A stretch of 30,310 nucleotides of DNA. Source: Stentor coeruleus. Its lineage: Eukaryota; Ciliophora; Heterotrichea; Heterotrichida; Stentoridae. This document shows, one piece after another, positions 10,409 through 19,547 of the stretch. The stretch spans positions 1-30,310 of the forward strand of contig MPUH01000896.1 in the NCBI GenBank assembly GCA_001970955.1. The letters run 5' to 3'. Made by a program: the position numbers and the translations under genes. The notes beneath the pieces were generated by a model. That model ran no database searches, was not told the DNA's origin, and saw nothing but the letters and a program-made list of their open reading frames with translations. Positions within the stretch are counted from its first letter, which is position 1. Each line of letters starts with the position of its first letter.

Positions 10409-10627
10409 ATCTATTAAACAATACATAATTTAAAATATAACTTTTAAAAGTCTGCAATTAACATCATAAAAACTCCAAAGTTTAACAATAAATTTCAAAA
10501 AACAATTTTATAATCATATCTATTAAACAATACATAATTTAAAATATAGCTTTTAAAAGTCTGCAATTAGCATCATAAAAACTCCAAAGTTTAAACAATA
10601 AATTTCAAAAAACAATTTTATAATCAT
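10409..10627. repeat. 109-bp tandem duplication in the 3' flank of the SAS-6-like gene
   Basis: The unit beginning ATCTATTAAACAATACATAA spans 10409-10517 and is repeated immediately at 10518-10627. The second copy differs by two A-to-G changes and one extra A (about 97% identical). No N separates the copies, unlike the three gap-associated duplications, so it may be a genuine tandem duplication; a mis-joined overlap between two alleles is also possible. Confidence 0.85.
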
Positions 10628-10755
10628 ATAACAACCTAAAGTAATCATATTACACATATATTAAACAATTCCTATAAAAAGCAATAATTTAAACTTATCA
10701 AATCCTCCTGTTTAACATAATGAATTCTTAATTTACTCTAACCGTGCCTGATAAA

Positions 10756-11352
10756 CTACTTGGCTAAACTCTTAGTAATTTTCTTAACTGCAGGTAATAG
10801 TCCAGCAGCTCTGTGTCTTATAAGCTTTTCCATATCATTAATCTGCTCTTCTATATCTTTCATTATACTCACTTGTTGATTATACCTGTAAATTATGTTT
10901 TTCCTAACAACATCATCGGGAGAAATCTTAAACTCACATGAAATAACTTCCATGAATTTATAACTCATGTTTTGGACTATATCTAATCTGCCAAGACCAT
11001 CTTGATCCATATAAAACACTGCAATAAACATCGTTGGTGATGAAATCACATTAGTCAAAAGTTCTTGTAACAACTTTGGATAATCTTTGAGTTTTATAAG
11101 AAGTTTATGCTTCTGTTGCATGTCTCTGAAAGTGTCCACATTTCTATAGTGAAAATAGTGGAAAAAAAGGTCTTCTTCGCTTTGAAGTTCAATTTTAACT
11201 TCTTTAGGGTTATTCTCTGGACCTTTGATGAATACTCGGATGGTTAAGTTCTCTACGTTGCCTAGTTGGCTTGGTGTTTCGAAATTCCTTAATTCTACAG
11301 GCAGAGTTGTTGAAAATTTTTCGGTATAGTTTTTCGACAAACTTGGGTCCAT
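10756..11352 (-). CDS. SAS-6-like protein lacking a long coiled coil (SAS6L type)
   Basis: The 198-residue product matches the head domain of SAS-6, the cartwheel protein that sets nine-fold symmetry in centrioles and basal bodies. Residues about 33-150 follow the head-domain order: a strand IRVFIKGPENNPKEVKIELQ, then EEDLFFHYFHYRNVDTFRDM, then the PISA-like motif KLLIKLKDYPKLLQELL (compare 'LLVDF..FP..LI.LL' in SAS-6), a strand FIAVFYM, and LDIVQNMSYKFMEVISCEFK matching 'L.IVE.N.FK.L.HLSL'. A short helix follows (about residues 155-185) and the protein ends, where canonical SAS-6 has several hundred residues of coiled coil. This is the layout of SAS6L, which in Toxoplasma and trypanosomes localises to apical or basal-plate structures. 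A CCDC61 or XRCC4-fold relative is the alternative. Stop TAG. Confidence 0.65.
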   Translation of the reverse strand: MDPSLSKNYTEKFSTTLPVELRNFETPSQLGNVENLTIRVFIKGPENNPKEVKIELQSEEDLFFHYFHYRNVDTFRDMQQKHKLLIKLKDYPKLLQELLTNVISSPTMFIAVFYMDQDGLGRLDIVQNMSYKFMEVISCEFKISPDDVVRKNIIYRYNQQVSIMKDIEEQINDMEKLIRHRAAGLLPAVKKITKSLAK

Positions 11353-11627
11353 TATTTTTGAATTAGGATGAGATTTAAGTTTAAATCTGTAGGTCTTAGG
11401 AATTATTTTAGTTTGATAAAAAGCAGAATAGAGTTTTCTTAATTATTAGCTTAGATGAAACATAAAAATAAGTCCATCAATAATCATAGCAGTTAATCAT
11501 AATTATATTACAAATACTAAAACAAAGTTTGATAGTCCATATCTTAAATCTGGCTTTCGATTTTCACTAAATAAATTTAACTTATAATCTTGCTAACTAA
11601 CTGTATTCATACAAATCTCACTTTAGC

Positions 11628-13547
11628 TTACCTTACGTTAGGATTCCCCTGCGGCCTTAGTATATTGAAATACGATCCCACTTGACTTATACAATTTTTA
11701 GCCTCTTGAGGCGACCTGAGTGTATAACTAAAAACAAACTCACAAGTATTTTTAAAGTAAAACGTCAAAGTGTTCTGTGAACTTCTTTTAGACGTAATTT
11801 TCAATAGGTCTTTTATTTTTGCATGCTCAATCAAAATACTCACTGGGGTATCTTCACTGATATTTGGCTTATCATCAAAAGGTGTAGATAAAAGTACTTC
11901 AGTTCGAGTTACTATAATTATATAATCCTCTGGATAAATAGATGACAACTCTCTATCAAATTTCTTCCCATAATAAAAAGATACACTATTATCTTTTTTC
12001 CAGGCATCCAGTTCTTTTTTGTATATAAGATTCGACCTATAAACTGTAGAATTGCGTGTGTTAATAGTGGTTTCAGGGAGTTCCTGGAATTCATCTTGGT
12101 TAAAATTTATCGCTCTAAAAGCGCTTCCTGCATATGACAAAGCTGACTTTACCTTGCCTATAAAGCTCCTTCGTAAACTATTTAGCCTACGTTTTAGCAC
12201 ATAAGAAACTCGAGGTCCATCAGGGTTACAAACCATACAATATTCAGCATTATGTCCATCAAACTCAAGTTTTGCACTATACGCCATCTCATGACATGCA
12301 TAAAACCCCCCTTCAACTGTACTTACATATGGGAAAGACTTCTTGAAAAACGCCTTTAAAAGTTCTTCAATCATATTTTGAACCACATCAGTCTCTGTCT
12401 CATCACTTTTATTACATCTAAACCCTTTACTTCCTAGTAAAGCTATATGAAAAGTTTCTTTTAGTTCCTTATACTGATCAGGAATCGACACTAAAGTTTC
12501 AATGTCTTGATATGCTTTAGGATTTAAAGGTAAAGTATTAGGGATCATCCCAGCTTCTCTTTCAACTTCAGTCCTACAATCAATTACAATTAAAGGAACA
12601 GGACTACTTGATAATGAACACCAAATACAAGTTCTTTTATTATTATAGCAAGTTATACAAGTTCCTAATACTGGGATACACCTTTGAATAATTTCTCTTG
12701 GATGAACTGTTAAACAAGACTGACTATCGAATTTAGCAATCATCTCATCTATACTCAAACTATTATGTGATTCTGTAAAAGACAAACTTATATATAATGA
12801 ATAAGGCAGATTGTGTTTGAGCTCCCCTGCACGCGTTAATATTTTATGAAGCTCATCTTGGGTACTAATTGTCAATTCAGATATAGTCTGGGCTATAGAA
12901 GAAGGGTCAGAATGGAGGATTTTTAATCTATTTTCCAACAAAAATGCGCTTGATATAAACATAATAAACAGCTTGTCGTTTTCGTACATATAATTATCCC
13001 ACAAGTCATAGATGATTTCTAAGTCTTGGATTTTGCTGTATATTTCTCACCTCGCAAGCAAAGTTAAAAACCATGGCATACAATATAGTTCAGGCTCTAT
13101 GTTATGTGCTGCTAGAAAAATACTAACTTCTGGGTCGTAATATCGAATGAGAAGTCTAAAAATTAAAAACTGGGCTTGTAATGCTTTGAATTCTTTATCG
13201 ATGAACATAAAAGGTAGATAATTCTTGACAAAGTTTTTGAAATATAGATAAACTTTAAAGATACTTAGACCATCTCTCATAAATATCATAAAGGGTGCAA
13301 GGACTTCATTTAAACCTTGTTTATAATAAATTTCTTCTTGTTTACAATAGTATGTGAGAAGTAGTTCAAGGGTACCTTTCTCATTTTTTGTTAGGAGCTC
13401 GTTACGAGTTCTTTCTGAGTCTGTTTTTATGACACGTTGGTTTGGCATGTCGAGTAAACAGGAGATTGACTTTTCTTTGGGTTCTTCAGGTAACAGGTAA
13501 GCCTTCCACTTTTGGATTCGAGTGGTTCTGTTTTCTCCTTTTTTCAT
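11628..13547 (-). CDS. TBC1D23-type TBC/rhodanese protein (two exons)
   Basis: Joining 13547-13051 to 13035-11628 across a 15-nt intron gives 634 residues. Residues about 35-245 form a TBC domain: IKTDSER (40-46) supplies the IxxDxxR arginine finger and YYKQG (74-78) the YxQ glutamine finger, followed by FRLLIRYYDPE, PWFLTLLAS and LWDNYMYEND. A CxxC...CxxC segment follows (Cys292, 295, 302, 305, possibly zinc-binding). Next is a rhodanese-like domain, VPLIVIDCRTEVEREAGMIP (312-331), with FPYVSTVEGGFYACHEM later. The C-terminus, with IKDLLKITSKRSSQNTLTFY, resembles the C-terminal domain of TBC1D23. Human TBC1D23 tethers endosome-derived vesicles to trans-Golgi golgins and has lost the GAP fingers; this homologue keeps both, so Rab-GAP activity is possible. 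I use the ATG at 13547; an upstream in-frame Met at 13730 would translate the C-rich 5' flank. Stop TAA. Confidence 0.8.
13036..13050 (-). other. 15-nt spliceosomal intron in the TBC1D23-type gene
   Basis: On the minus strand the sequence is GTGAGAAATATACAG, with GT and AG ends. Without removal the TBC frame ends after PWFLTLLAR. With removal the frame reads PWFLTLLASKIQDLEIIYD straight into LWDNYMYEND, the expected TBC order. Introns of 15-16 nt are characteristic of heterotrich ciliates. Confidence 0.88.
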
Positions 13548-14390
13548 AATTACTATAATATGATTTGATATAATATTAAGTTTTTGGATGTGATTATGTT
13601 TTAAGATATGCTGATTTATAAATTTTGTTAAGAAAAGATAGGGGGATATTGGCAGAAGATTAGGCAAGTGAGGATTAGGATTGAAGATTTGCTGGAGGAT
13701 TAGGATGAAAAATGATTGGGATGTTGTCAATAGGTATTTTTAAGATTTTTTTTGGTTGATTAGAGAGTTTGCTATCAAAGTATATTTGCTTTAATGAAAT
13801 GCTTATGACATTTTTTACTTCTAAATATAATTTTATATAAAGCCAACTCAAATAAGCAAATCTATCTAATCATGGTAAGAATTTAAAAATATCAAACTAT
13901 TTCATACTATATTTCAACGAGTTTTATAATTTTTTTCACATTTTCAACCATTATTTGAGACCAATAATTATTTAAAAAACTTTTACTTTACATTAAAAAT
14001 ACATTATCTCACCTCATTTAAAAAAAACTAAAATCCCATCACTAAAAATCATCTCCCTTTTCAATTCTTTTAATAATAACTCATTCTCCAATGCTTTTCA
14101 CCAAATTTCCACTTGTTATTTTTATCATAAATCTTCAAATTTCCCTTAAATCTTTACAATTCAACTACCTCAAATCAACTATTTCCCAGCACATCTCCCA
14201 AATCCTATACAAAAAATCTACTAACCCAGCTTTCCTAAATCTTAACAACCCTATCGAAATTGCCACAAAATTCTCATAATCATCCAAAAATAACGAATCA
14301 AATCTTAATAAAACCTCAGCAAAATTTAAAACCTAAAACCTCATAATTAGCTAAATCTTAAAAAATCCTTAATAAAAAATACAATTTTAT
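13548..14390. promoter_or_regulatory. Divergent 5' flank between TBC1D23-type gene and eIF5
   Basis: The two genes point away from each other. From about 13560 to 13735 the + strand is G-rich and C-poor; from about 13980 to 14340 it is C-rich and almost G-free. The switch falls near 13740-13980, a purely AT-rich core likely to contain both promoters. No specific motif can be assigned. The 62-codon frame at 14091-14279 is rich in Ser, Asn, Leu and Ile and is probably a product of this composition. Function is inferred from position only. Confidence 0.45.
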
Positions 14391-14495
14391 CTCATATTTC
14401 CCTGTAACCTACACAAACAATTTTATCAATCTGATAAAAAGTNCTCATATTTCCCTGTAACCTACACAAACAATTTTATCAATCTGATAAAAAGT
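14391..14495. repeat. 52-bp direct duplication flanking a single N (assembly join)
   Basis: The 52 bases at 14391-14442 (starting CTCATATTTCCCTGTAACCT) recur unchanged at 14444-14495, with only an N at 14443 between. This is what an unmerged overlap of two contig ends produces. It lies 54 bases upstream of the eIF5 start and should not be read as a promoter repeat. Confidence 0.9.
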
Positions 14496-14548
14496 AAAAA
14501 ATCAAGTCAAAAGCATCCATATTAACTTTTTTATGTATATAAAAAAGA

Positions 14549-15787
14549 ATGATCAATATTCCTTCTTACATCAAGGATCCAAGTTACCGCTACCAGATGC
14601 CTGCACTGAAAATCAAAGTTGAAGGTAAAGGAAATGGTATAAGGACAAAGTTACTCAATTTATTTGAAGTGTCAAGAAGTCTAGGAGTCCCTCCAGAGTA
14701 TCCGCTAAGGTATTTTGGTGCAGAATTTGGAGCTATTATCGAATTCAAACAAAGTGAGCAAAAAGCAATGCTCAATGGAAGTGTTAGAGGAGAAGACCTA
14801 AAAAACTCTTTAGACCATTTTATTGAAAAATTTGTTTTGTGTCCTAAATGCAAATACCCTGAAATTTCTATTAGGATCAAGAAAAATGAACTGTATTCAG
14901 ATTGCAAAGCTTGTGGGGAGTTTCGCAAAATGGACATGTCTCATAAAATTTGCAACTTTATTTTGAAATCACCTCCGCCTGGTGCTACAAAAGTAACCCC
15001 TGCTAAAAAAACTGAACCTGTAATCACAAAGCCGAAGTCCTCCGGGAAGAAAAAAAGCAAAGCTCTAACTTTGAAAAACCCTGAAATCGTTGAATGCCTT
15101 GAAATCCTTACATCTGAACCTGAGCTAGCCCGAGCTGGAGAAATACTTACAAATCTTACAGTATCTAAAGACTATGAAGCTGATATAAAAGCTTACCTTA
15201 TGTTTAAAGGGATTTTTAATAACAATCTTATAGTGCATATGTCCAACCCTATCGGTATACAAATACTTAAAAATGTGGCAAATGGGTTTCCTGAAGACTT
15301 TCTTATTAGTTTTGCTTGTGTTTATGGCAATGATGAAGCTTGGAAGTCTAAAATTTCAACAGTAATGTTCCATTTCTATAATAATGATTTGTTAACTGAA
15401 GAAGTCTTTGATAATTGGATAAAAGATGATCTTGAATTTAATGAAGCATCCCCTGTGTATAATGAGCAAGCTTTGAATTGGATTAAAACTAATGCTTCTG
15501 AGTTTTTGGAGTGGCTGAAAAATGCTGAAGAAGAAGAAGAGGAAGCAAAGGAGGAAGAAGTAATAAAGGAAGTAGAAGAAGTGAAAATAGAAGAAATTAA
15601 AGCTGAAAAACCAAAAACAGAGGAAAAAGATTTGGAAAGTAATTTAAAAGTAACTGAAAACAAGGTAGTTGTTGAAGAAAGTAGATGCATTAAGATTGAA
15701 GATAATGGTAAGGTCTCTGAGAGTAATGCAAAGGATCTCATGTCACAGCTAAACAATGTGGAGGATTTCGATATTGATGATATTTAA
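14549..15787 (+). CDS. eIF5: Translation initiation factor eIF5
   Basis: A 412-residue protein of normal family length. eIF5 is the GTPase-activating protein of eIF2 in the 43S pre-initiation complex. The N-terminus DPSYRYQMPALKIKVEGKGN closely follows the family pattern and Arg14 matches the essential arginine finger (Arg15 in human and yeast). Cys98, Cys101, Cys119 and Cys122 form the CxxC...CxxC zinc site with the usual KFVLCPKCKYPE context. A Lys-rich linker (145-170) precedes the C-terminal W2/HEAT domain (about 175-335), which closes with the aromatic/acidic box NWIKTNASEFLEWLKNAEEE that binds eIF2-beta and eIF3. An acidic tail of about 80 residues ends in VEDFDIDDI, like the terminal DIDIDAI of animal eIF5. 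No in-frame stops, so no intron. The start matches the family N-terminus. Stop TAA. Confidence 0.95.
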   Translation: MINIPSYIKDPSYRYQMPALKIKVEGKGNGIRTKLLNLFEVSRSLGVPPEYPLRYFGAEFGAIIEFKQSEQKAMLNGSVRGEDLKNSLDHFIEKFVLCPKCKYPEISIRIKKNELYSDCKACGEFRKMDMSHKICNFILKSPPPGATKVTPAKKTEPVITKPKSSGKKKSKALTLKNPEIVECLEILTSEPELARAGEILTNLTVSKDYEADIKAYLMFKGIFNNNLIVHMSNPIGIQILKNVANGFPEDFLISFACVYGNDEAWKSKISTVMFHFYNNDLLTEEVFDNWIKDDLEFNEASPVYNEQALNWIKTNASEFLEWLKNAEEEEEEAKEEEVIKEVEEVKIEEIKAEKPKTEEKDLESNLKVTENKVVVEESRCIKIEDNGKVSESNAKDLMSQLNNVEDFDIDDI

Positions 15788-17846
15788 TCTTTAGGCTTTT
15801 CGTAATTTTCTTGACTTTGAGATAAGTTCATGAGAGATCTTATAGAATTTTCAGCGCACATACTTGATGCTCAAAATTTTAATGCACTCGTTTTACAATG
15901 TCCTTTTTCCTAGAATATTGACAAGTTTATATGAGGCTGCCAAACTAGATTTTTTGAAAGAAACATTTATAGTAAAGCTTTTTTTATTAGGAAAAATAAA
16001 TTAACTGTAGTTTACAATGTCTTTGGTTTAATTTAATAGTTAATATCTTTTTTTGCAGGGTTTTATGATTTAATTCTTGGAGTATATAAAAGTAAGAAGG
16101 ATTTTTTATTATATTGATCAAAGGGTATTATTTTTTGGTAATTCGGTATTGATATTGCTTTTATAATTCGCTTTTAGTTGGCATATTAAGCTTTTTTTAA
16201 TTATGAAGTTTTGTTACTATAAATTTTGTATATTTTATACATATTGGCAAAAAATGTTTTCAGTAAATAATATATTGTAATTAGGAATTGCTTATTAACA
16301 TGATATTAAAGCATACTGTTTTTTACTATAATATAATAAATATTCAATTTAAAATAGCTAAGAATTAAACTGGTATAAAGATTAAAGAAAGTATTTAATC
16401 ATAATAATATGCTTATTATAACCTAATTTACTTGAAATACCAGAGAAAGATAACTCTAAATCCTAAATCTAAAGCATGAGGATGCATAAAATCAAATGAA
16501 AAATACAGTTTGTCTATTTATGCAGCTCTACTTTGAATATAAATTTTGGATCTTAGTAGAAAAACTACTAAATTTACAATGAGCATAGGTATTTTTCTTA
16601 GATGAAAATAATTCTGTTAGGTATTTAAGTTAATAATAGCTGTTTAAATGAGTTTTTATTGATACTAATCTTGAGTAAATATGTTTATTCATAGATTAGT
16701 TTTGGAATATCAGCTTAAATTCTGTTTGGTTTCCTAACGACAAAAGACATTTAACTATAATTTTTAGTTTAATTTTTAATCATTTCACTTGCATCTATTA
16801 ATAAACTTTCATTGAACTAATCTAGTTATACCTTAAGACTTAGACTCTAATAATAAAAAATTGAATACTATCATTGATTTGTTTTATATGTTTTACTATG
16901 ATTAATTATAGATTTGCAGTTTTACTTTATGCTGCTAAATATCTTGAGAATAAGCATTGAAATTAAAATCCTACTATAAGATTATAATATATTTCTTTAT
17001 GAATACGTATATTATATTTATTTTCCAAGAATTTAATCTAAAATCGAACTGAGTCGAAAATTACAGAATTAATGAGAATTTAGCTCTGCTTGAAGCTTTC
17101 TAGATACTAAAAGACTAGTGGTTAATGAGAAAAACTTAAACTAATTAGAATGAATATTGTTAAAGGCTATTTTCAATCAAATTATTTGGAGTATTAATGC
17201 AAACTAAAGGAATTTTAGAAAATAAGAAAGAAAATTCAGTATAATCAAGGTTTGTAATTTAGGATGAAAAGAAACTAATCTAATAATAGTTAAAAAATTA
17301 TAGGGCTCTCTTGAATATAATGTGATTTAAAAAAACCTAATTTATTTTATTTTAGTAGAAGAATCTCAGAACAAACACTAAAGATAAATTATACAATTTC
17401 TACTACTTCTTATATAAACTATTTTTTTAAAACGAACTAAGACTCGTATTAGCTAATTGTATATTAAATAATCCATATTATCTCTATGAATTTATTCGAT
17501 AAGCAAAAAAATGTTTAAAAATTCTAGCTTCAAGATCTTTATATAAACTAAAAAGTAATACTAAACTTTTTTCAAAAAGAGACAGTATTTATTAATTCAT
17601 CATGATTTATATTATTTTCAAACTATTTAAACAATTTTTTTTCTAAATTTCATCAATCTGATATATAATTAAAAGCGAATATTTGGAATATAACTTATCA
17701 CTAAACTAACAATAAACTTATATTCAAAAAATCATATAATCTGCCAATAAAGCTCTAAAAAAACACAAAAATCCCTAGCTTTACACAAATTAAATCTTAA
17801 AAATCAAAATAAAATCGCCTCACAATCAGATTTAATACAGAAGTTA
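15788..17846. other. Long AT-rich stretch without a gene
   Basis: Two kilobases between the stops of two convergent genes (eIF5 and the EF-hand gene). Stops are dense in all frames. The last 300 bases are C-rich and G-poor on the + strand, matching the 3' flank rule for the minus-strand EF-hand gene. A slightly GC-richer patch at 17040-17250 has no usable frame. I see no RNA gene or repeat. Confidence 0.55.
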
Positions 17847-19547
17847 TTATAAAGACTTAATAAGATTAACTAAATCCGAACACCTTATAGAGATCTCTAT
17901 ACCAAAGTTCAAATATCTTATGAAAAAGCTAACCTCATGTTCAAAGCTTTCTTCAATAGCATCCAAAACTTCTTGCACCATCGCGATTTGATTGCAAACA
18001 TTTTGTAAAGGCTTAAAATACCTTCTTAGATAAAAAATAAGTGGCTGAAGACCAATAGACTCTGGATCTTTTATAACCTTAACCCCTTCAAAAAGTGCGA
18101 ATTCTTTAAGGACTTCATCAAACTTAGATTCTGGGATTATCAATTTACCATAAGCCGACCAATGTTCAGCTTCAATAATAATTTCACTATTTTCAAGAGA
18201 ATTAAGAAAATCAGTGCCTGGGTTTTCAAGATGTTGCATACCAGTCTTACTGCTAGTTAAAGATATGCTAATATTATCGTCAATTGGTGTTGGTTTAATG
18301 AAATAATCAAATATACTTTGTGAAAATGAAGTTTTAATTTCATTCTCTGATCTGGACTTATTTTCTAAAGTGCTTTGGCCAGCAGTACTTCCATTATGAA
18401 CCTCAGTGTTTATTTCAAAGTTGAAAGAAAACATCAGTTGATTATCTATTGTCATTATCCTATGCTGAACACTTTCCAAAGAATCAGTTCCTTTAAGCGT
18501 TCCAGCTAATATTGAAGCTTTAACATTAACCAGCATATCTTCAAATTTCCTTAAATGCTGATAAAGTGCAGCTTCTGTCTTACCTTTAAGGCTTACAGCA
18601 ATCCAATATTCATATATATTCAACCTAAGCTTTTCTTCAGGGGATCTAAGAATCTCTTCTCTTTTAGCACTTTTTCCTGCTTTTATCTTAATAACTATAT
18701 TCTTCTTATCTGGACTTCCAATCACCACAATGATTTTTTTAGCGATTTTCCCTTTATCAATCTGTTTTTTCTCAGAGAATTTATTCATTCTAGGCAGCAA
18801 ATTACGTATATGTTCAGCCCAAGCAAAAGTTAGTTGAAGTAAAGACTTTTTCTTTTGTCTGCCTCTTTTCCACCAATAACTAAACTCGTTAAATGATATT
18901 TTTGAGTCTTTATCCGTGTCGAGTTCCTGCATAATTTCTTCAATTTTGTCAGCAGTAAGGCTTATGTCAAGTTTTAAAAGTGCTTTATGAAATTCGTTTT
19001 TGCTTATTGTATTGTCAAAATTCTCATCCATTTCATAGAAAATCTCTCTTAAGAGCTTCTCAAGGTTAGCTTGTTGGGCATATAGCTGAGTATAAAGCTC
19101 AGAAATCTCAGGGATTAGTATTATATTACCTAGTCCTTGTAGCTTATGCTCTGATATGGCGATTTGTATGGAGATACTCATGTAATTGAAACTGATCTTA
19201 AGGATTTTTTCTACTTCCTGAGGACTGTTTATGATAAAAATCAAGCAATCTATGACTAAAAGACTTGATTCGTTATAAGCAAGTGTAGAAATTATGTTGA
19301 AAGTCATTTCAAACTCTGGGGTGATGTTTATTCTTATAAAGCTTTTTGGGAATAGTCTTTTGTATTCATCTAGAGTTTCAGTCCAGACTAAAAGATTACA
19401 ATGGGAATAAGGGCACTCTGGTTTAAGAGAAGAGTTTGTCTGAGGCATTTTTGTGATTTTTTCCTGCAAGCTTGTCTGAAAACGTCGTACCGCTGGCTCA
19501 TTAATTTCTTGGACTACTCTCCTATTACTCGTACAATTGCAACCCAT
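17847..19547 (-). CDS. EF-hand protein with MGC N-terminus (predicted myristoylated)
   Basis: The 566-residue product starts MGCNCTSNRR, a good N-myristoylation context (Gly2) with Cys3 and Cys5 available for palmitoylation, so membrane attachment is likely. A compact N-terminal domain (about 50-160) is unrecognised. It is followed by two canonical EF-hands, with loops DENFDNTISKNE (174-185) and DTDKDSKISFNE (210-221). Both have Asp at 1, acidic or Asn residues at 3 and 5, Ile at 8 and Glu at 12, so both should bind Ca2+. After a basic segment (RGRQKKK), the C-terminal 330 residues form unrecognised mixed alpha/beta sequence with a Ser-rich linker near 385-430. The family of the flanking domains is unknown; a Ca2+-responsive membrane-associated signalling role is inferred. 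The start is set by MGC. Stop TAA; no intron needed. Confidence 0.8.
   Translation of the reverse strand: MGCNCTSNRRVVQEINEPAVRRFQTSLQEKITKMPQTNSSLKPECPYSHCNLLVWTETLDEYKRLFPKSFIRINITPEFEMTFNIISTLAYNESSLLVIDCLIFIINSPQEVEKILKISFNYMSISIQIAISEHKLQGLGNIILIPEISELYTQLYAQQANLEKLLREIFYEMDENFDNTISKNEFHKALLKLDISLTADKIEEIMQELDTDKDSKISFNEFSYWWKRGRQKKKSLLQLTFAWAEHIRNLLPRMNKFSEKKQIDKGKIAKKIIVVIGSPDKKNIVIKIKAGKSAKREEILRSPEEKLRLNIYEYWIAVSLKGKTEAALYQHLRKFEDMLVNVKASILAGTLKGTDSLESVQHRIMTIDNQLMFSFNFEINTEVHNGSTAGQSTLENKSRSENEIKTSFSQSIFDYFIKPTPIDDNISISLTSSKTGMQHLENPGTDFLNSLENSEIIIEAEHWSAYGKLIIPESKFDEVLKEFALFEGVKVIKDPESIGLQPLIFYLRRYFKPLQNVCNQIAMVQEVLDAIEESFEHEVSFFIRYLNFGIEISIRCSDLVNLIKSL

Larger units (their letters stand above)
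9894..10755. other. Intergenic region with two tandem duplications
   Basis: Between the pseudokinase start and the stop of the SAS-6-like gene. The part near 9945-10250 is G-rich on the + strand (5' flank of the pseudokinase gene). The part near 10320-10755 is C-rich on the + strand (3' flank of the SAS-6-like gene). It holds the 32-bp and 109-bp tandem repeats listed separately. No gene seen. Confidence 0.6.

Noticed and set aside
13548..13730. N-terminal extension of the TBC1D23-type protein from the Met at 13730.
   Set aside because: The 61 added residues are encoded by the C-rich, G-poor 5' flank, are rich in Asn, His, Pro and Ile, and match no TBC N-terminus; MKKGENRTTR at 13547 is a better start.
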